From: Tsuneonella sp. CC-YZS046
GTDB taxonomy: Bacteria; Pseudomonadota; Alphaproteobacteria; Sphingomonadales; Sphingomonadaceae
Length of the DNA: 64,000 nucleotides
Direction: 5' to 3'
NCBI RefSeq assembly: GCF_035581365.1
Contig: NZ_CP141590.1
Coordinates: 124,001 to 188,000 of the forward strand
Shown here: positions 33,928 through 42,069 of the stretch, in pieces
How the letters are laid out: each line of letters starts with the position of its first letter
Numbering within the stretch: position 1 is the stretch's first letter
Made by a program: the position numbers and the translations under genes
Notes under the pieces: generated by a model
The model's input: only the letters and a program-made list of their open reading frames with translations
What the model was told of the DNA's origin: nothing
Databases searched by the model: none

Positions 33928-34836
33928 ATGCCAAGCCCTGAATCCGAAGCCGTCCTGCGCCTCAACAGCGAATTGCGCGACGCCTGGCTGGCGGACCCGA
34001 ACTACACGATAGAGGATCTGCGGCGGATATTCGAGGAGTGGCTGGGCCAATTGGCGATTCCCGGCAACACGAAGTTCACGGAGGTGACCTGCAACGGAGT
34101 CCGCTCCATCTGGGCCGATGCTCCGTCCGCCGATCCGGACCGCGTGATCGTGCATTTCCATTCGGGCGGATATGTGGTGGGTTCGGCGAAGGGCTATCGT
34201 TCCTTCGGTGGCTATCTGTCCGGCGCGACGGGATGCCGTGTCCTGCTCGCCGGATATCGCCTTGCGCCCGATCATCCATCTCCTGCCGGTGTGGATGATG
34301 GCATCGCGGTCTATAAATGGCTGCTGTCGGAGGGATATTCTCCGGAAAAAATAGTGCTTTGCGGGGATTCCGGCGGAGGCGGGCTGGTTCTCGCCGCGCT
34401 TCAGAAACTGCGCGATCAGGGCGTCGCGCTTCCGGCGGCCGGCATAGCGATTTCGCCCTTGACGGATTTCGCGCGTACCGGGGAATCCTATCAGTCCAAT
34501 ATTCCGCATGATCCCCTGGTCACGACCGATTTCCTCGGCGCTCTGGGCACACTTTACTGCGGCGACCGCGATCCGAGAGATCCCGAGCTTTCCCCGCTCT
34601 ATGGCGATTGGAGCGGTTTGCCGCCGCTCCTCATTCTCGCGGGCGAAATCGAGATGATGCGCGACGACGGCAAGCTCGCGGCCCAGGCGGCCCAGCGGGC
34701 GGGCGTGGATGCGACCTACTTCGAGGGCGAAGGCATGGCCCATATCTGGACGCTGTATGCCGATCGGCTGCCGGAGGCGCGGGAAGGGCTGGCGCTGATC
34801 GCCCGGTTCGTGGACCGGCATACTCGGGGATCGTGA
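33928..34836 (+). CDS. alpha/beta hydrolase of the GDXG (hormone-sensitive lipase) family
   Basis: A 302-residue esterase or lactonase. HSGG at residues 78-81 forms the oxyanion hole, GDSGGG carries nucleophile Ser148, and His272 lies in MAHIW. The acid is probably Glu242 (GEIEMMRDDG), as in several family members that use Glu rather than Asp. Some relatives hydrolyse monoterpene lactones, and the gene heads an operon that ends with a BVMO, so lactone opening is a reasonable role. ATG at 33928 follows GGAGAG. It overlaps the next gene by four bases (GTGA). Confidence 0.87.
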   Translation: MPSPESEAVLRLNSELRDAWLADPNYTIEDLRRIFEEWLGQLAIPGNTKFTEVTCNGVRSIWADAPSADPDRVIVHFHSGGYVVGSAKGYRSFGGYLSGATGCRVLLAGYRLAPDHPSPAGVDDGIAVYKWLLSEGYSPEKIVLCGDSGGGGLVLAALQKLRDQGVALPAAGIAISPLTDFARTGESYQSNIPHDPLVTTDFLGALGTLYCGDRDPRDPELSPLYGDWSGLPPLLILAGEIEMMRDDGKLAAQAAQRAGVDATYFEGEGMAHIWTLYADRLPEAREGLALIARFVDRHTRGS

Positions 34837-35633
34837 GCGTGTCCGCCAACTCGACAGTCATCGTAACCGGGGGCGGTTCCGGAATCGGCGCGGGGACCGC
34901 CCGTCTCCTGGCCGAACGGGGCAGCCGTGTGGTCGTGGGCGATTATCACGGGGACGCCGCCGAAGCCGTCGCGCAAGAGATCGAACGCAGTGGGGGGTGG
35001 GCGAGAGCAGCCCTGCTCGACATTGCCGACGCGGATTCGTGCGAAGGGCTTTATCGGTCGCTCGCCGATGACGGGCTGGTGGCGACCGGGCTGGTCAATT
35101 GCGCGGGCATCACCATCGGCTGCCCGTTCGAGGATTTCCCGCTCGATGACTGGAAGCGGGTGGTCGATACCAATCTTGTCGGCGCCATGATAATGTCGCA
35201 GCGCTTTGTCCGCCAGTTGGGCGGCGCGCCTGGCGCCATCGTCAATGTGACCTCGGTGATGGCCCACTTCGCGGGCGCCAATCTCTCGCCCTATATCTCG
35301 GCCAAGGGCGGGCTGGCGATGCTGACCCGGGCGCTGGCAGTGGAGCTTGCAGGGCGCAACGTCAGGGTCAACGCGGTCAGCCCGGGCTATATCGAAACCG
35401 GGATGACCGAGCGGGTGCTGAAGGTCGAGCGCTATGCCAGCGCCGTGCTCGCCCGCACTCCGCTGGGGCGCTTTGGCGCTCCCCGGGATGTGGCGAAGGT
35501 GATCGCCTTCCTGCTGTCGGACGAGGCCGGATACGTCACCGGCCAGGTGCTGCCGGTCGACGGCGGCATGACCGCGGGCGATACCATGCTGACATCGCCG
35601 TCGCGGCAGGAGATCGAGCAAGCCAACCGATAA
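34833..35633 (+). CDS. short-chain dehydrogenase/reductase
   Basis: A classical SDR of about 266 residues, with GTG at 34833 (or 34839) as start. TGGGSGIG binds the cofactor, NCAG replaces NNAG, and YISAK gives the Tyr-Lys pair. It ends VDGGMTAGDTMLTSPSRQEIEQANR, slightly longer than usual. It follows the hydrolase gene with overlap and may oxidise an alcohol to the ketone used by the BVMO at 37907 or act on the hydroxy acid after lactone opening. Confidence 0.86.
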   Translation: MSVSANSTVIVTGGGSGIGAGTARLLAERGSRVVVGDYHGDAAEAVAQEIERSGGWARAALLDIADADSCEGLYRSLADDGLVATGLVNCAGITIGCPFEDFPLDDWKRVVDTNLVGAMIMSQRFVRQLGGAPGAIVNVTSVMAHFAGANLSPYISAKGGLAMLTRALAVELAGRNVRVNAVSPGYIETGMTERVLKVERYASAVLARTPLGRFGAPRDVAKVIAFLLSDEAGYVTGQVLPVDGGMTAGDTMLTSPSRQEIEQANR

Positions 35634-35693
35634 GCCACTGAAGTTTTCCGAACCTGCGGTGCAGGGGCAGGACGAGAAATTGGGAGAAAGCCT

Positions 35694-36110
35694 ATGTCGA
35701 CCCGTGATGTGATCCAGACCTATATGGACAAGATGAACAGCGGCGATTTTCCGGGTGCGTTCCGGATGTTCGCATCCGATGGCGCCTACACGATCATCGG
35801 CGACACGCCGGTGTCGGGCACTTATGTTGGGCCTGACCAGATCACCTCGGAGCTGGTGCCGCTGCTCGAAAAGCGGTTCATCGCGCCCCCGGTGGTGACT
35901 TGCACGGAGATCATCGCGGAAGGCGACCGGGGCGTTGCGCTGGGCCATGGGGAAGGGCCGGCCAAGTTCGGCCAGTATCGGCAGCGCAACTATGCCTTCG
36001 TCTTCCGCATCGCGGACGGCAAGGTCGCGGAGTTGATCGAGTTCATGGACCCCAACCAGTTGAGCGCCAATTGCTTCGGGCAGACCCTGTCGGAAGTGGT
36101 TCCGGCCTGA
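35694..36110 (+). CDS. SnoaL-like (NTF2-fold) protein
   Basis: A 138-residue protein of the ketosteroid isomerase-like group: VIQTYMDKMNSGDFPGAFRMFASDGAYTIIGDTPVSG at the start and YAFVFRIADGKVAELIEFMDPNQLSANCFG at the end. It probably catalyses an isomerisation, hydration or dehydration in this operon. ATG follows GGGAGAAAG. Confidence 0.82.
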   Translation: MSTRDVIQTYMDKMNSGDFPGAFRMFASDGAYTIIGDTPVSGTYVGPDQITSELVPLLEKRFIAPPVVTCTEIIAEGDRGVALGHGEGPAKFGQYRQRNYAFVFRIADGKVAELIEFMDPNQLSANCFGQTLSEVVPA

Positions 36111-36131
36111 TGGAACGAGCGGAACTGGCGG

Positions 36132-37061
36132 ATGGCTGACAAGGTCATCATAACCTGTGCGGTGACTGGCGGGGCGCATACGCCGACCATGTCGGATGCG
36201 CTGCCGGTTACGCCTGCCGAGATCGCCGAGCAGGGGATCGCCGCAGTGAATGCCGGGGCCGCGATCCTGCATTTGCATGCGCGCATTCCCGAGAACGGGA
36301 TGCCGACCGGCGACCCGGACGTCTACGCGCAGTTCCTGCCCGTCCTGAAGCAGCGCACCGATGCGGTTATCAACCTGACGACCGGCGGTTCGGCCACCAT
36401 GCCGGTGGCCGAGCGGCTGCTGGCGGCGACGAAATTCCACCCAGAGATGTGCTCGCTCAACATGGGTTCGATCAATTTCGCCTTCTTCGACGTGGCGAAG
36501 CGGATCAAGAGCTGGAAGCATGAATGGGAGAAGGACTATGTCGTCAATTCGGACGACTACATCTTCCGCAACACCTTCCGCGACATCGCCTACATCCTGG
36601 AGACGATGAAGGATGCGGGCACCCGCTTCGAGCATGAATGCTACGATGTGGGCCATCTCTACAATCTGGCCCATTTCGTCGATCGGGGGCTGGTCGAGCC
36701 GCCCTTCTTCATCCAGATGATCTTCGGAATCCTGGGCGGCATCGGGCCGGACCTGGAAAACCTGATGTTCATGAAGGCGACCGCCGACCGCCTGTTCGGG
36801 CGGGAGAGCTTCCAGTGGTCCGTGCTGGCGGCGGGGCGGCACCAGATGCCGTTCCTGACCCAGGCGGCGCTGATGGGCGGACATGTCCGCGTCGGGCTGG
36901 AGGACAGCCTGTTCATCGAGCGCGGCAAGTTCGCCACCTCCAACGCGCAGCAGGTCGAGAAGATCGTCCGCATCCTGCGGGAAATGGGGCGGGAACCGGC
37001 CTCGCCCGCCGAAGCCCGGCAGATGCTGGGCCTCAAGGGCGGCGACAGAGTGGAGTTTTGA
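36132..37061 (+). CDS. beta-keto acid cleavage enzyme (BKACE, DUF849)
   Basis: A 309-residue TIM-barrel enzyme that cleaves a beta-keto acid with acetyl-CoA to give acetoacetate and a new acyl-CoA. HLHAR (His47, His49) supplies zinc ligands; NLTTGGSATM and VGLEDSLFIERGK match the family. The known substrates of BKACEs include 3-keto-5-aminohexanoate, dehydrocarnitine and adipate-derived acids; here a product of ring opening is more likely. It provides an alternative to thiolysis that does not need a CoA ester of the keto acid. The cyclase-family gene starts 2 bp after its stop. Confidence 0.9.
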   Translation: MADKVIITCAVTGGAHTPTMSDALPVTPAEIAEQGIAAVNAGAAILHLHARIPENGMPTGDPDVYAQFLPVLKQRTDAVINLTTGGSATMPVAERLLAATKFHPEMCSLNMGSINFAFFDVAKRIKSWKHEWEKDYVVNSDDYIFRNTFRDIAYILETMKDAGTRFEHECYDVGHLYNLAHFVDRGLVEPPFFIQMIFGILGGIGPDLENLMFMKATADRLFGRESFQWSVLAAGRHQMPFLTQAALMGGHVRVGLEDSLFIERGKFATSNAQQVEKIVRILREMGREPASPAEARQMLGLKGGDRVEF

Positions 37062-37063
37062 CC

Positions 37064-37831
37064 ATGCAGATCATCGACCTTTCGATACCTGTCGAAAACG
37101 AAGTCGCCTCCGATCCCGTGGGATACCGGCCGCAGATCGAATATGTGAACCACAAGCAATCCGTGGAAGGGCTGCAAGCCTTCTTTCCCGGCCTGGCGGC
37201 GGAGGACATGCCGGATTCGGAAGCCTGGGCGATCGAGTTCATCAAGCTCAACACCCATAACGGCACCCATCTCGACGCGCCCTATCACTTCGCCTCGACC
37301 ATGGATCAGGGCCAGCGCGCGATCACCATCGACGAGGTTCCGCTCGACTGGTGTTTCCGGCCCGGGGTGAAGCTCGATTTCCGCCACTTCGAGGACGGAT
37401 ATATCGTGACTGCGGAAGATGTGGCCGCGGAGATCGAGCGGATCGAGCATGAATTGCAGCCCTTCGACATCGTCGTCGTGAATACCGCGGCGGGCGCGAG
37501 ATACGGGCAGGAGAATTACGTCTCGTCCGGTTGCGGCATGGGGCGCGAGGCGACCATGTGGCTGCTGGAGCGCGGCGTGCGCGTGACCGGCACCGACGCC
37601 TGGAGCTGGGACGTTCCCTTCACCTATACCGGGGAGCGTTATGCGGAAACGCGCGACGCTTCGTTGATATGGGAAGGGCACAAGGCGGGCCGCGAGATCG
37701 GCTATTGCCATCTCGAAAAGCTGCACAATCTGGAAGCGCTTCCGCCCTCCGGCTTCACCATCGCCTGCTTTCCGGTGAAGATCCGGGCAGCCTCCGCCGG
37801 ATGGACCCGCGCCGTCGCCATTCTGAACTGA
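37064..37831 (+). CDS. cyclase family protein (kynurenine formamidase-like metal hydrolase)
   Basis: A 255-residue hydrolase with the metal-binding motif HNGTHLDAPYHF near residue 65. The family includes kynurenine formamidase, isatin hydrolase and polyketide cyclase-like proteins that open amide or ester rings. The segment TGTDAWSWDVPF and the C-terminal ALPPSGFTIACFPVKI are typical. With the GDXG hydrolase it gives this operon two possible lactone-opening enzymes. ATG at 37064; the longer open frame overlaps the BKACE gene and is not used. Confidence 0.86.
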   Translation: MQIIDLSIPVENEVASDPVGYRPQIEYVNHKQSVEGLQAFFPGLAAEDMPDSEAWAIEFIKLNTHNGTHLDAPYHFASTMDQGQRAITIDEVPLDWCFRPGVKLDFRHFEDGYIVTAEDVAAEIERIEHELQPFDIVVVNTAAGARYGQENYVSSGCGMGREATMWLLERGVRVTGTDAWSWDVPFTYTGERYAETRDASLIWEGHKAGREIGYCHLEKLHNLEALPPSGFTIACFPVKIRAASAGWTRAVAILN

Positions 37832-37906
37832 ACGGTCCGTCCGCTTGAAACGGGCCTTGTCACCCTCGCCGAAGAGGCGGGGCCATATGATCGATGTGGG
37901 GAAACG

Positions 37907-39883
37907 ATGAACCATCCTGCTTCGCCCGGTGCGCCGCCAGCCGAATGGCTGGAAGCGGCCTTGGCAGTCGCCAACATCCCCACGCTCGCATGCCTGCTGG
38001 TCCAGCTGACCGGCGACCGGCGGTGGATCGAAGGGCGCTTCGTGCCCGAGCGCACGCGCGGCCTGGACGACAATGACGACGGCGGGTTGCCGGGCGATGT
38101 TCAGGAAGAAATCCGCCGTGCCGCCAGGGCCGCGATAGAAGATTGGTTCGCTGGCCGCCCGCCCGCATTGACCGATCCTGCGGATGAACTGCTGTGCGAG
38201 CTGATGGGAGTCTCGCTGGGGGACACGATCCCGGCCGAATATGCAGCGATGATCCGGCATGAATTGCAGCTGCCGGAACCGGGTTCCGGCTCGGAAGCGG
38301 GCAAGGCCGCCGTACCTCCGGGCTTTTCCGCGCTTATCGTCGGTGCGGGTATTTCAGGATTATGCGCGGCAATGGCGTTCGCCCAGGCGGGAATACCCTA
38401 CACCATTCTGGAGCGCGGCGAGAGCGTGGGCGGAGTGTGGTTCGAGAACCGCTATCCCGGCGCCGCCTGTGACGTGCCGAGCCATCTCTACTCCTTCTCG
38501 TTCGCGCCCTATCGCTGGTCGCGCTATTTTGCGGGCAGCCGGGAAATCCACAGCTATCTCAAGGATTTCGCGGAGCGCAACGGCATCGTCCGGAATATTC
38601 GCTTCGGGCTGGAGGTCGAGGAAGCGACTTATCTCGAGAGCGAAGGCAAATGGCGCGCGGTCACGCTCAACGCCGCAGGTGGACGGGAGGTTTTCGCCGC
38701 CAATATCCTGATCAGCGGGGTTGGGGCCTTCAACAAGCCCCGTCTGCCCGATTTGCCGGGAATGGAGCGCTTCAAGGGGCCGAGCATGCACACGGCCCGT
38801 TATCCTGACGAGGGGCTGGACCTGAAAGGGCGGCGGGTGGTGCTGGTCGGCAATGGAGCCAGCGCGATGCAGGTGGCGCCCGCGATTGCCGGTGAGGTCG
38901 CTGCGCTGACGATCGTGCAGCGCACCCCGCAATGGGTCGCCCCCTTCCCGAAATTCGGTTGCGATATTCCCGAGCCGCTCCAGCAATTGCTGGAGCGGAT
39001 GCCGCTGTATCGCCGGTGGTATCGCCTCCGGCTCAGCTGGGCATTCAACGACAAGCTCTATGATGCGTTGCAGAAGGACCCCGAGTGGACGAGGCGTTCG
39101 GATTCGATCAACGCCATCAACGATACGCACCGCCGTGGGCTTACCGCCTATATGGAAGCGGAACTGGGCGAAGCGAAGGATCTGATGCCCAAGGTCCTGC
39201 CGGACTATCCGCCGTTCGGGAAGCGGATGCTGCTCGACAATGGCTGGTTCCGGACATTGTCCCGGCCGAATGTCCACCTTGTCATCGGCGGCGTGACCGA
39301 GGTCGGCGAGGACCGGGTGTTCACCAGCGATGGGGGAGAGCACGAAGCCGATGCGATCATCTGGGCGACCGGGTTCGATGTCGTCAACCTGCTGGCCCCG
39401 ATGCGGGTGAAGGGCGTCGGCGGGCGCGAGCTTCACGCCGAATGGGAAGGGGACAATGCCCGCGCCTATCTCGGCACCGTGGTGCCGGGCTTTCCGAACT
39501 TCTTCTGCCTCTATGGCCCCAACACCCAATTCGGGCATGGCGGCAGCCTGATCTCGGTGCTCGAGCGGCAGATGCATTACATAATGTCGCTGCTCAACCA
39601 GATGTTCGAGAACGCGCTCGCCGTGGTGGATGTCCGGCGGGATACCTACGAAGACTATAACGAGCGGGTCGATCAGGCCCATTCCCGGATGATCTGGACG
39701 CTGCCCAACGTCAGCGGTTACTATCGCAACTCCAGAGGCCGGATCGTGGTCAACAACCCCTTCCGCATATTGGAAGTGTGGCAGATGACCGAACGGGCCG
39801 ATCTGGCGGACTTCCACTGCCTTGCTGTCTCCGATTTCCCTGCCTCCGGGCGCAGGGCGGTCGAAAGTTCTGCCGCCACATAG
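37907..39883 (+). CDS. Baeyer-Villiger monooxygenase with N-terminal domain (HAPMO-like)
   Basis: A 658-residue BVMO. Residues 1-135 form a helical extra domain (LACLLVQLTGDRRWIEGRFVP) as in 4-hydroxyacetophenone monooxygenase. The FAD site GAGISG follows at about residue 145, the fingerprint reads FKGPSMHTARY (His kept, Tyr instead of Trp), and the NADPH site is GNGASAMQ. It should convert an aryl or alicyclic ketone to an ester or lactone. It is last in the operon with hydrolases, SDR and BKACE, which together can take a ketone to acetoacetate-level products. ATG follows GGGGAAA. Confidence 0.9.
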   Translation: MNHPASPGAPPAEWLEAALAVANIPTLACLLVQLTGDRRWIEGRFVPERTRGLDDNDDGGLPGDVQEEIRRAARAAIEDWFAGRPPALTDPADELLCELMGVSLGDTIPAEYAAMIRHELQLPEPGSGSEAGKAAVPPGFSALIVGAGISGLCAAMAFAQAGIPYTILERGESVGGVWFENRYPGAACDVPSHLYSFSFAPYRWSRYFAGSREIHSYLKDFAERNGIVRNIRFGLEVEEATYLESEGKWRAVTLNAAGGREVFAANILISGVGAFNKPRLPDLPGMERFKGPSMHTARYPDEGLDLKGRRVVLVGNGASAMQVAPAIAGEVAALTIVQRTPQWVAPFPKFGCDIPEPLQQLLERMPLYRRWYRLRLSWAFNDKLYDALQKDPEWTRRSDSINAINDTHRRGLTAYMEAELGEAKDLMPKVLPDYPPFGKRMLLDNGWFRTLSRPNVHLVIGGVTEVGEDRVFTSDGGEHEADAIIWATGFDVVNLLAPMRVKGVGGRELHAEWEGDNARAYLGTVVPGFPNFFCLYGPNTQFGHGGSLISVLERQMHYIMSLLNQMFENALAVVDVRRDTYEDYNERVDQAHSRMIWTLPNVSGYYRNSRGRIVVNNPFRILEVWQMTERADLADFHCLAVSDFPASGRRAVESSAAT

Positions 39884-39931
39884 AGGCAATGCGCCCGACT
39901 GCCGTGCCTCAACGGCCCTGCTGATGCCGGA

Positions 39932-40582
39932 TCAATAGGGGGATTCGAGACCGGACAGGATCATTTCGGCGTAGGTCTTGCCGATCTCCTCGGCGCTGAC
40001 CTCGCTGCTGGCGGGCCGGAACCAGCGATGGGTCCAGCCGATGATGCCGAATATCCCATAGGCGACCACGCGCGCCGAACCGACTTTGCGGAAGCTGCCG
40101 TCGGCAAAACCTTCCTCGATCACCGCGATCATCGCTTCTGTAGTCTCTCGGTTCATTTCACGCATCTGCTGCGACCATTCGGACCTTTCATCGCTGACAT
40201 GCGACAGGTTTTCCCGAATATATATGTAAAACAGTGGGTAATGCTCGCCGTAGGAACTCATTACCGAGGTAATCATGTCTCGCAGCTTGCGCCGTGGCTG
40301 CACCTTGCTCTCGGCGATGCGGCGGACCAGCTGCAGATTGCGCTCGACGACGGTTCGCACGACTTCGTCGAAAAGCTCCTCTTTCGAGGAAATATAGTAA
40401 TAGAGGGTGGAGCGGTCGACCTTCATTTCCTGCGCCACCGCCGATATCGTCGCCTTCTGGAAGCCGAGGCGGTCGAACACGCGCACGGCCGCGTCGGCAA
40501 TTTCCTTGCGCCTTGCCTCATAGGCGACAGGATCGGCCTCAACGGCGGCGCGCCGCTGCTCGATCACGCTGAGCTTGGCCAT
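39932..40582 (-). CDS. TetR family regulator, 216-residue type (copy 3)
   Basis: A TetR protein with helix-turn-helix part VDRSTLYYYISSKEELFDE and C-terminal segments HYPLFYIYIREN and IIGWTHRWFRP, matching copies 1 and 2. ATG at 40582 (MAKLSVIEQ) after AGAGGAC gives 216 residues; upstream extension of the frame crosses operators and is not coding. It is divergent from the LLM/beta-oxidation operon. A class B site lies 60 bp upstream of its start and a class C site further on, so it likely regulates itself and that operon. Confidence 0.9.
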   Translation of the reverse strand: MAKLSVIEQRRAAVEADPVAYEARRKEIADAAVRVFDRLGFQKATISAVAQEMKVDRSTLYYYISSKEELFDEVVRTVVERNLQLVRRIAESKVQPRRKLRDMITSVMSSYGEHYPLFYIYIRENLSHVSDERSEWSQQMREMNRETTEAMIAVIEEGFADGSFRKVGSARVVAYGIFGIIGWTHRWFRPASSEVSAEEIGKTYAEMILSGLESPY

Positions 40583-40641
40583 GTCCTCTGCTATCGTCCT
40601 TCCCCTTGCTCGATCTTGCCCGGTAAGCGCCGACCCGATCC

Positions 40642-40661
40642 TGTCAACGTCCGTGTTGCCA
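40642..40661. promoter_or_regulatory. class B operator upstream of TetR copy 3
   Basis: The sequence is TGTCAACG-TCCG-TGTTGCCA, with 6 of 8 arm positions paired. On the minus strand it ends in TTGACA (40647 to 40642), a likely -35 for the regulator gene itself, which suggests autoregulation. Confidence 0.62.
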
Positions 40662-40772
40662 CTGGAGGGATAAATGATAGAACTTTTTATATCCTCGGCA
40701 AGTCGGGATACTCGGGAAAAGCCAGCGAACTTCATGGAATACGCACTGGCTTGATCCACTGTGCGGTTGACG

Positions 40773-40792
40773 CTGCAACACATGTGTTGTAG
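40773..40792. promoter_or_regulatory. class C operator in promoter of LLM/beta-oxidation operon
   Basis: The sequence is CTGCAACA-CATG-TGTTGTAG, with 7 of 8 arm positions paired and a 14-bp perfect core. It fills the 17-bp spacer between TTGACG (40767-40772) and TAGCCC (40790-40795), the classic place for a repressor. Confidence 0.72.
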
Positions 40793-40899
40793 CCCGGATG
40801 GCATGTCGGGTCGCAAGTCTGAAGGCTCGAAAAAGGAACGGCGCCTGCATGAGCGCTGGATCGCCGCCCGAAGGCGGCGTGTCGGGAGAGGAGTGCTGG

Positions 40900-42069
40900 A
40901 TGAGCGATCGCTTGCGTTTTGGAACGTTTATTCCGCCGCATCATTTGCCGGTGAACTACAACCCGACCTATGCGTTGCAGCGGGATGTGGAGATCGTGCA
41001 GCTGGCGGACGCGATCGGCTTTGACGAGGCGTGGTTCGGTGAGCATCATTCGGGTGGTGCGGAGCCGATCGGCGATCCGATGCTGTTCATCGCCCATGTG
41101 GCGGCGCAGACGCGCCATATCCGGTTGGGTACGGGGGTAGTCTCGCTGCCCTATCACAACCCGCTGTGGGTGGCGGACCGGCTGGCCATGCTCGATCACC
41201 TGACGCGCGGTCGGGTCATGCTGGGACTGGGGCCGGGCGCGCTGGCGACCGATGCGGGGATGATCGGCATCCATCCGTCCGAGCAGCGCGATGCGCTGGA
41301 ACAGGATGCGGCGGTGCTGATGCATCTGATGACCAGCGAGGAGCCGATCAGCATCGAGACGCCGCGCTACAGGCTGGTCAACGCCAAGCTGCAGCTGGAC
41401 TTCTACCAGGACCCGCATCCCGAGGTGGCGGCGGCGGCGATCGTCTCGCCCTCTGGTCCCCGGCTGGCGGGGACGCATGGCGCGGGCCTGCTGTCGATCG
41501 GGGCGACGATGAAGGCGGGTGTGGATGTGCTGGCGATGCATTGGGACGTGGCCGAGGCGCGGGCGAAGGAATGCGGCAAGACGGTGGACCGGAAGAACTG
41601 GCGGCTGGTTGGGCTGATGCATCTGGCGGACACCAAGGAGCAGGCCCTGAAGGATGTGGAGTTCGGCCTGCGCGAGTTCTGCGATTATCTGCAGCACACC
41701 ACGCCGACCCCGCAGATGACGCCGACGGGCAGCACGGTGTCGGAATATATCGACTGGGCCCTGTCGACGGGCGCGGCGGTGATCGGGACCTATGACGAGG
41801 CGATCGAGCAGATCGAGAAGCTGCAGGAACTGTCGAACGGCGGGTTCGGCTGCTATCTTCTGTTCGACCACAACTGGGCGCGGTGGGGGGCCAAGAAGCG
41901 GCATTACGAGATCTTCGGGGATTACGTGATCCCGCATTTCAAGAAGACCAACCGCCGCCTCCGCCAAAGCGAACTCGATGCCCGCGCCGTCCGTGAACAT
42001 CTCGCCGCAGAACAACAGGCTGCAGTCGACGCTTTTTCGGCCAAGCACAGGGTTGGGGCAGGCTCATGA
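40900..42069 (+). CDS. LLM class flavin-dependent oxidoreductase (limonene monooxygenase-like)
   Basis: A 389-residue luciferase-like protein. WFGEHHSGGAEPIGDPMLFIAHVAAQT, GTGVVSLPYHNPLWVADRLAMLDHLTRGR and the long C-terminal part FGCYLLFDHNWARWGAKKRHYEIFGDYV resemble limonene 1,2-monooxygenase-type members more than the other LLM proteins here. ATG at 40900 follows GGGAGAGGAG. It overlaps the crotonase at 42066 by four bases and starts an operon that otherwise encodes beta-oxidation, so its product is probably an acid precursor for that route. Confidence 0.87.
   Translation: MSDRLRFGTFIPPHHLPVNYNPTYALQRDVEIVQLADAIGFDEAWFGEHHSGGAEPIGDPMLFIAHVAAQTRHIRLGTGVVSLPYHNPLWVADRLAMLDHLTRGRVMLGLGPGALATDAGMIGIHPSEQRDALEQDAAVLMHLMTSEEPISIETPRYRLVNAKLQLDFYQDPHPEVAAAAIVSPSGPRLAGTHGAGLLSIGATMKAGVDVLAMHWDVAEARAKECGKTVDRKNWRLVGLMHLADTKEQALKDVEFGLREFCDYLQHTTPTPQMTPTGSTVSEYIDWALSTGAAVIGTYDEAIEQIEKLQELSNGGFGCYLLFDHNWARWGAKKRHYEIFGDYVIPHFKKTNRRLRQSELDARAVREHLAAEQQAAVDAFSAKHRVGAGS

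Larger units (their letters stand above)
40583..40899. promoter_or_regulatory. 317-bp divergent control region
   Basis: No gene is seen. The gap between the TetR gene and the LLM/beta-oxidation operon contains a class B operator (40642), a class C operator (40773) and promoter-like elements on both strands. The stretch from 40800 to 40880 is a leader without recognised signals, ending in GGGAGAGGAG before the ATG at 40900. Confidence 0.55.

Noticed and set aside
34716-36884. 722-residue open frame on the minus strand
   Set aside because: Antisense to the end of the hydrolase gene, the SDR and SnoaL genes and most of the BKACE gene, all of which have full family motifs; no motif in the antisense frame.
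39883-39910. GAGGCA/TGCCTC hairpin after the HAPMO-like gene as terminator
   Set aside because: Only six base pairs with a 16-base loop and no T-run; too weak to annotate.
40776-40789. 14-bp perfect palindrome as an RNA terminator
   Set aside because: It sits between -35 and -10 elements upstream of a gene rather than after one, and matches the class C operators, so an operator reading is better.
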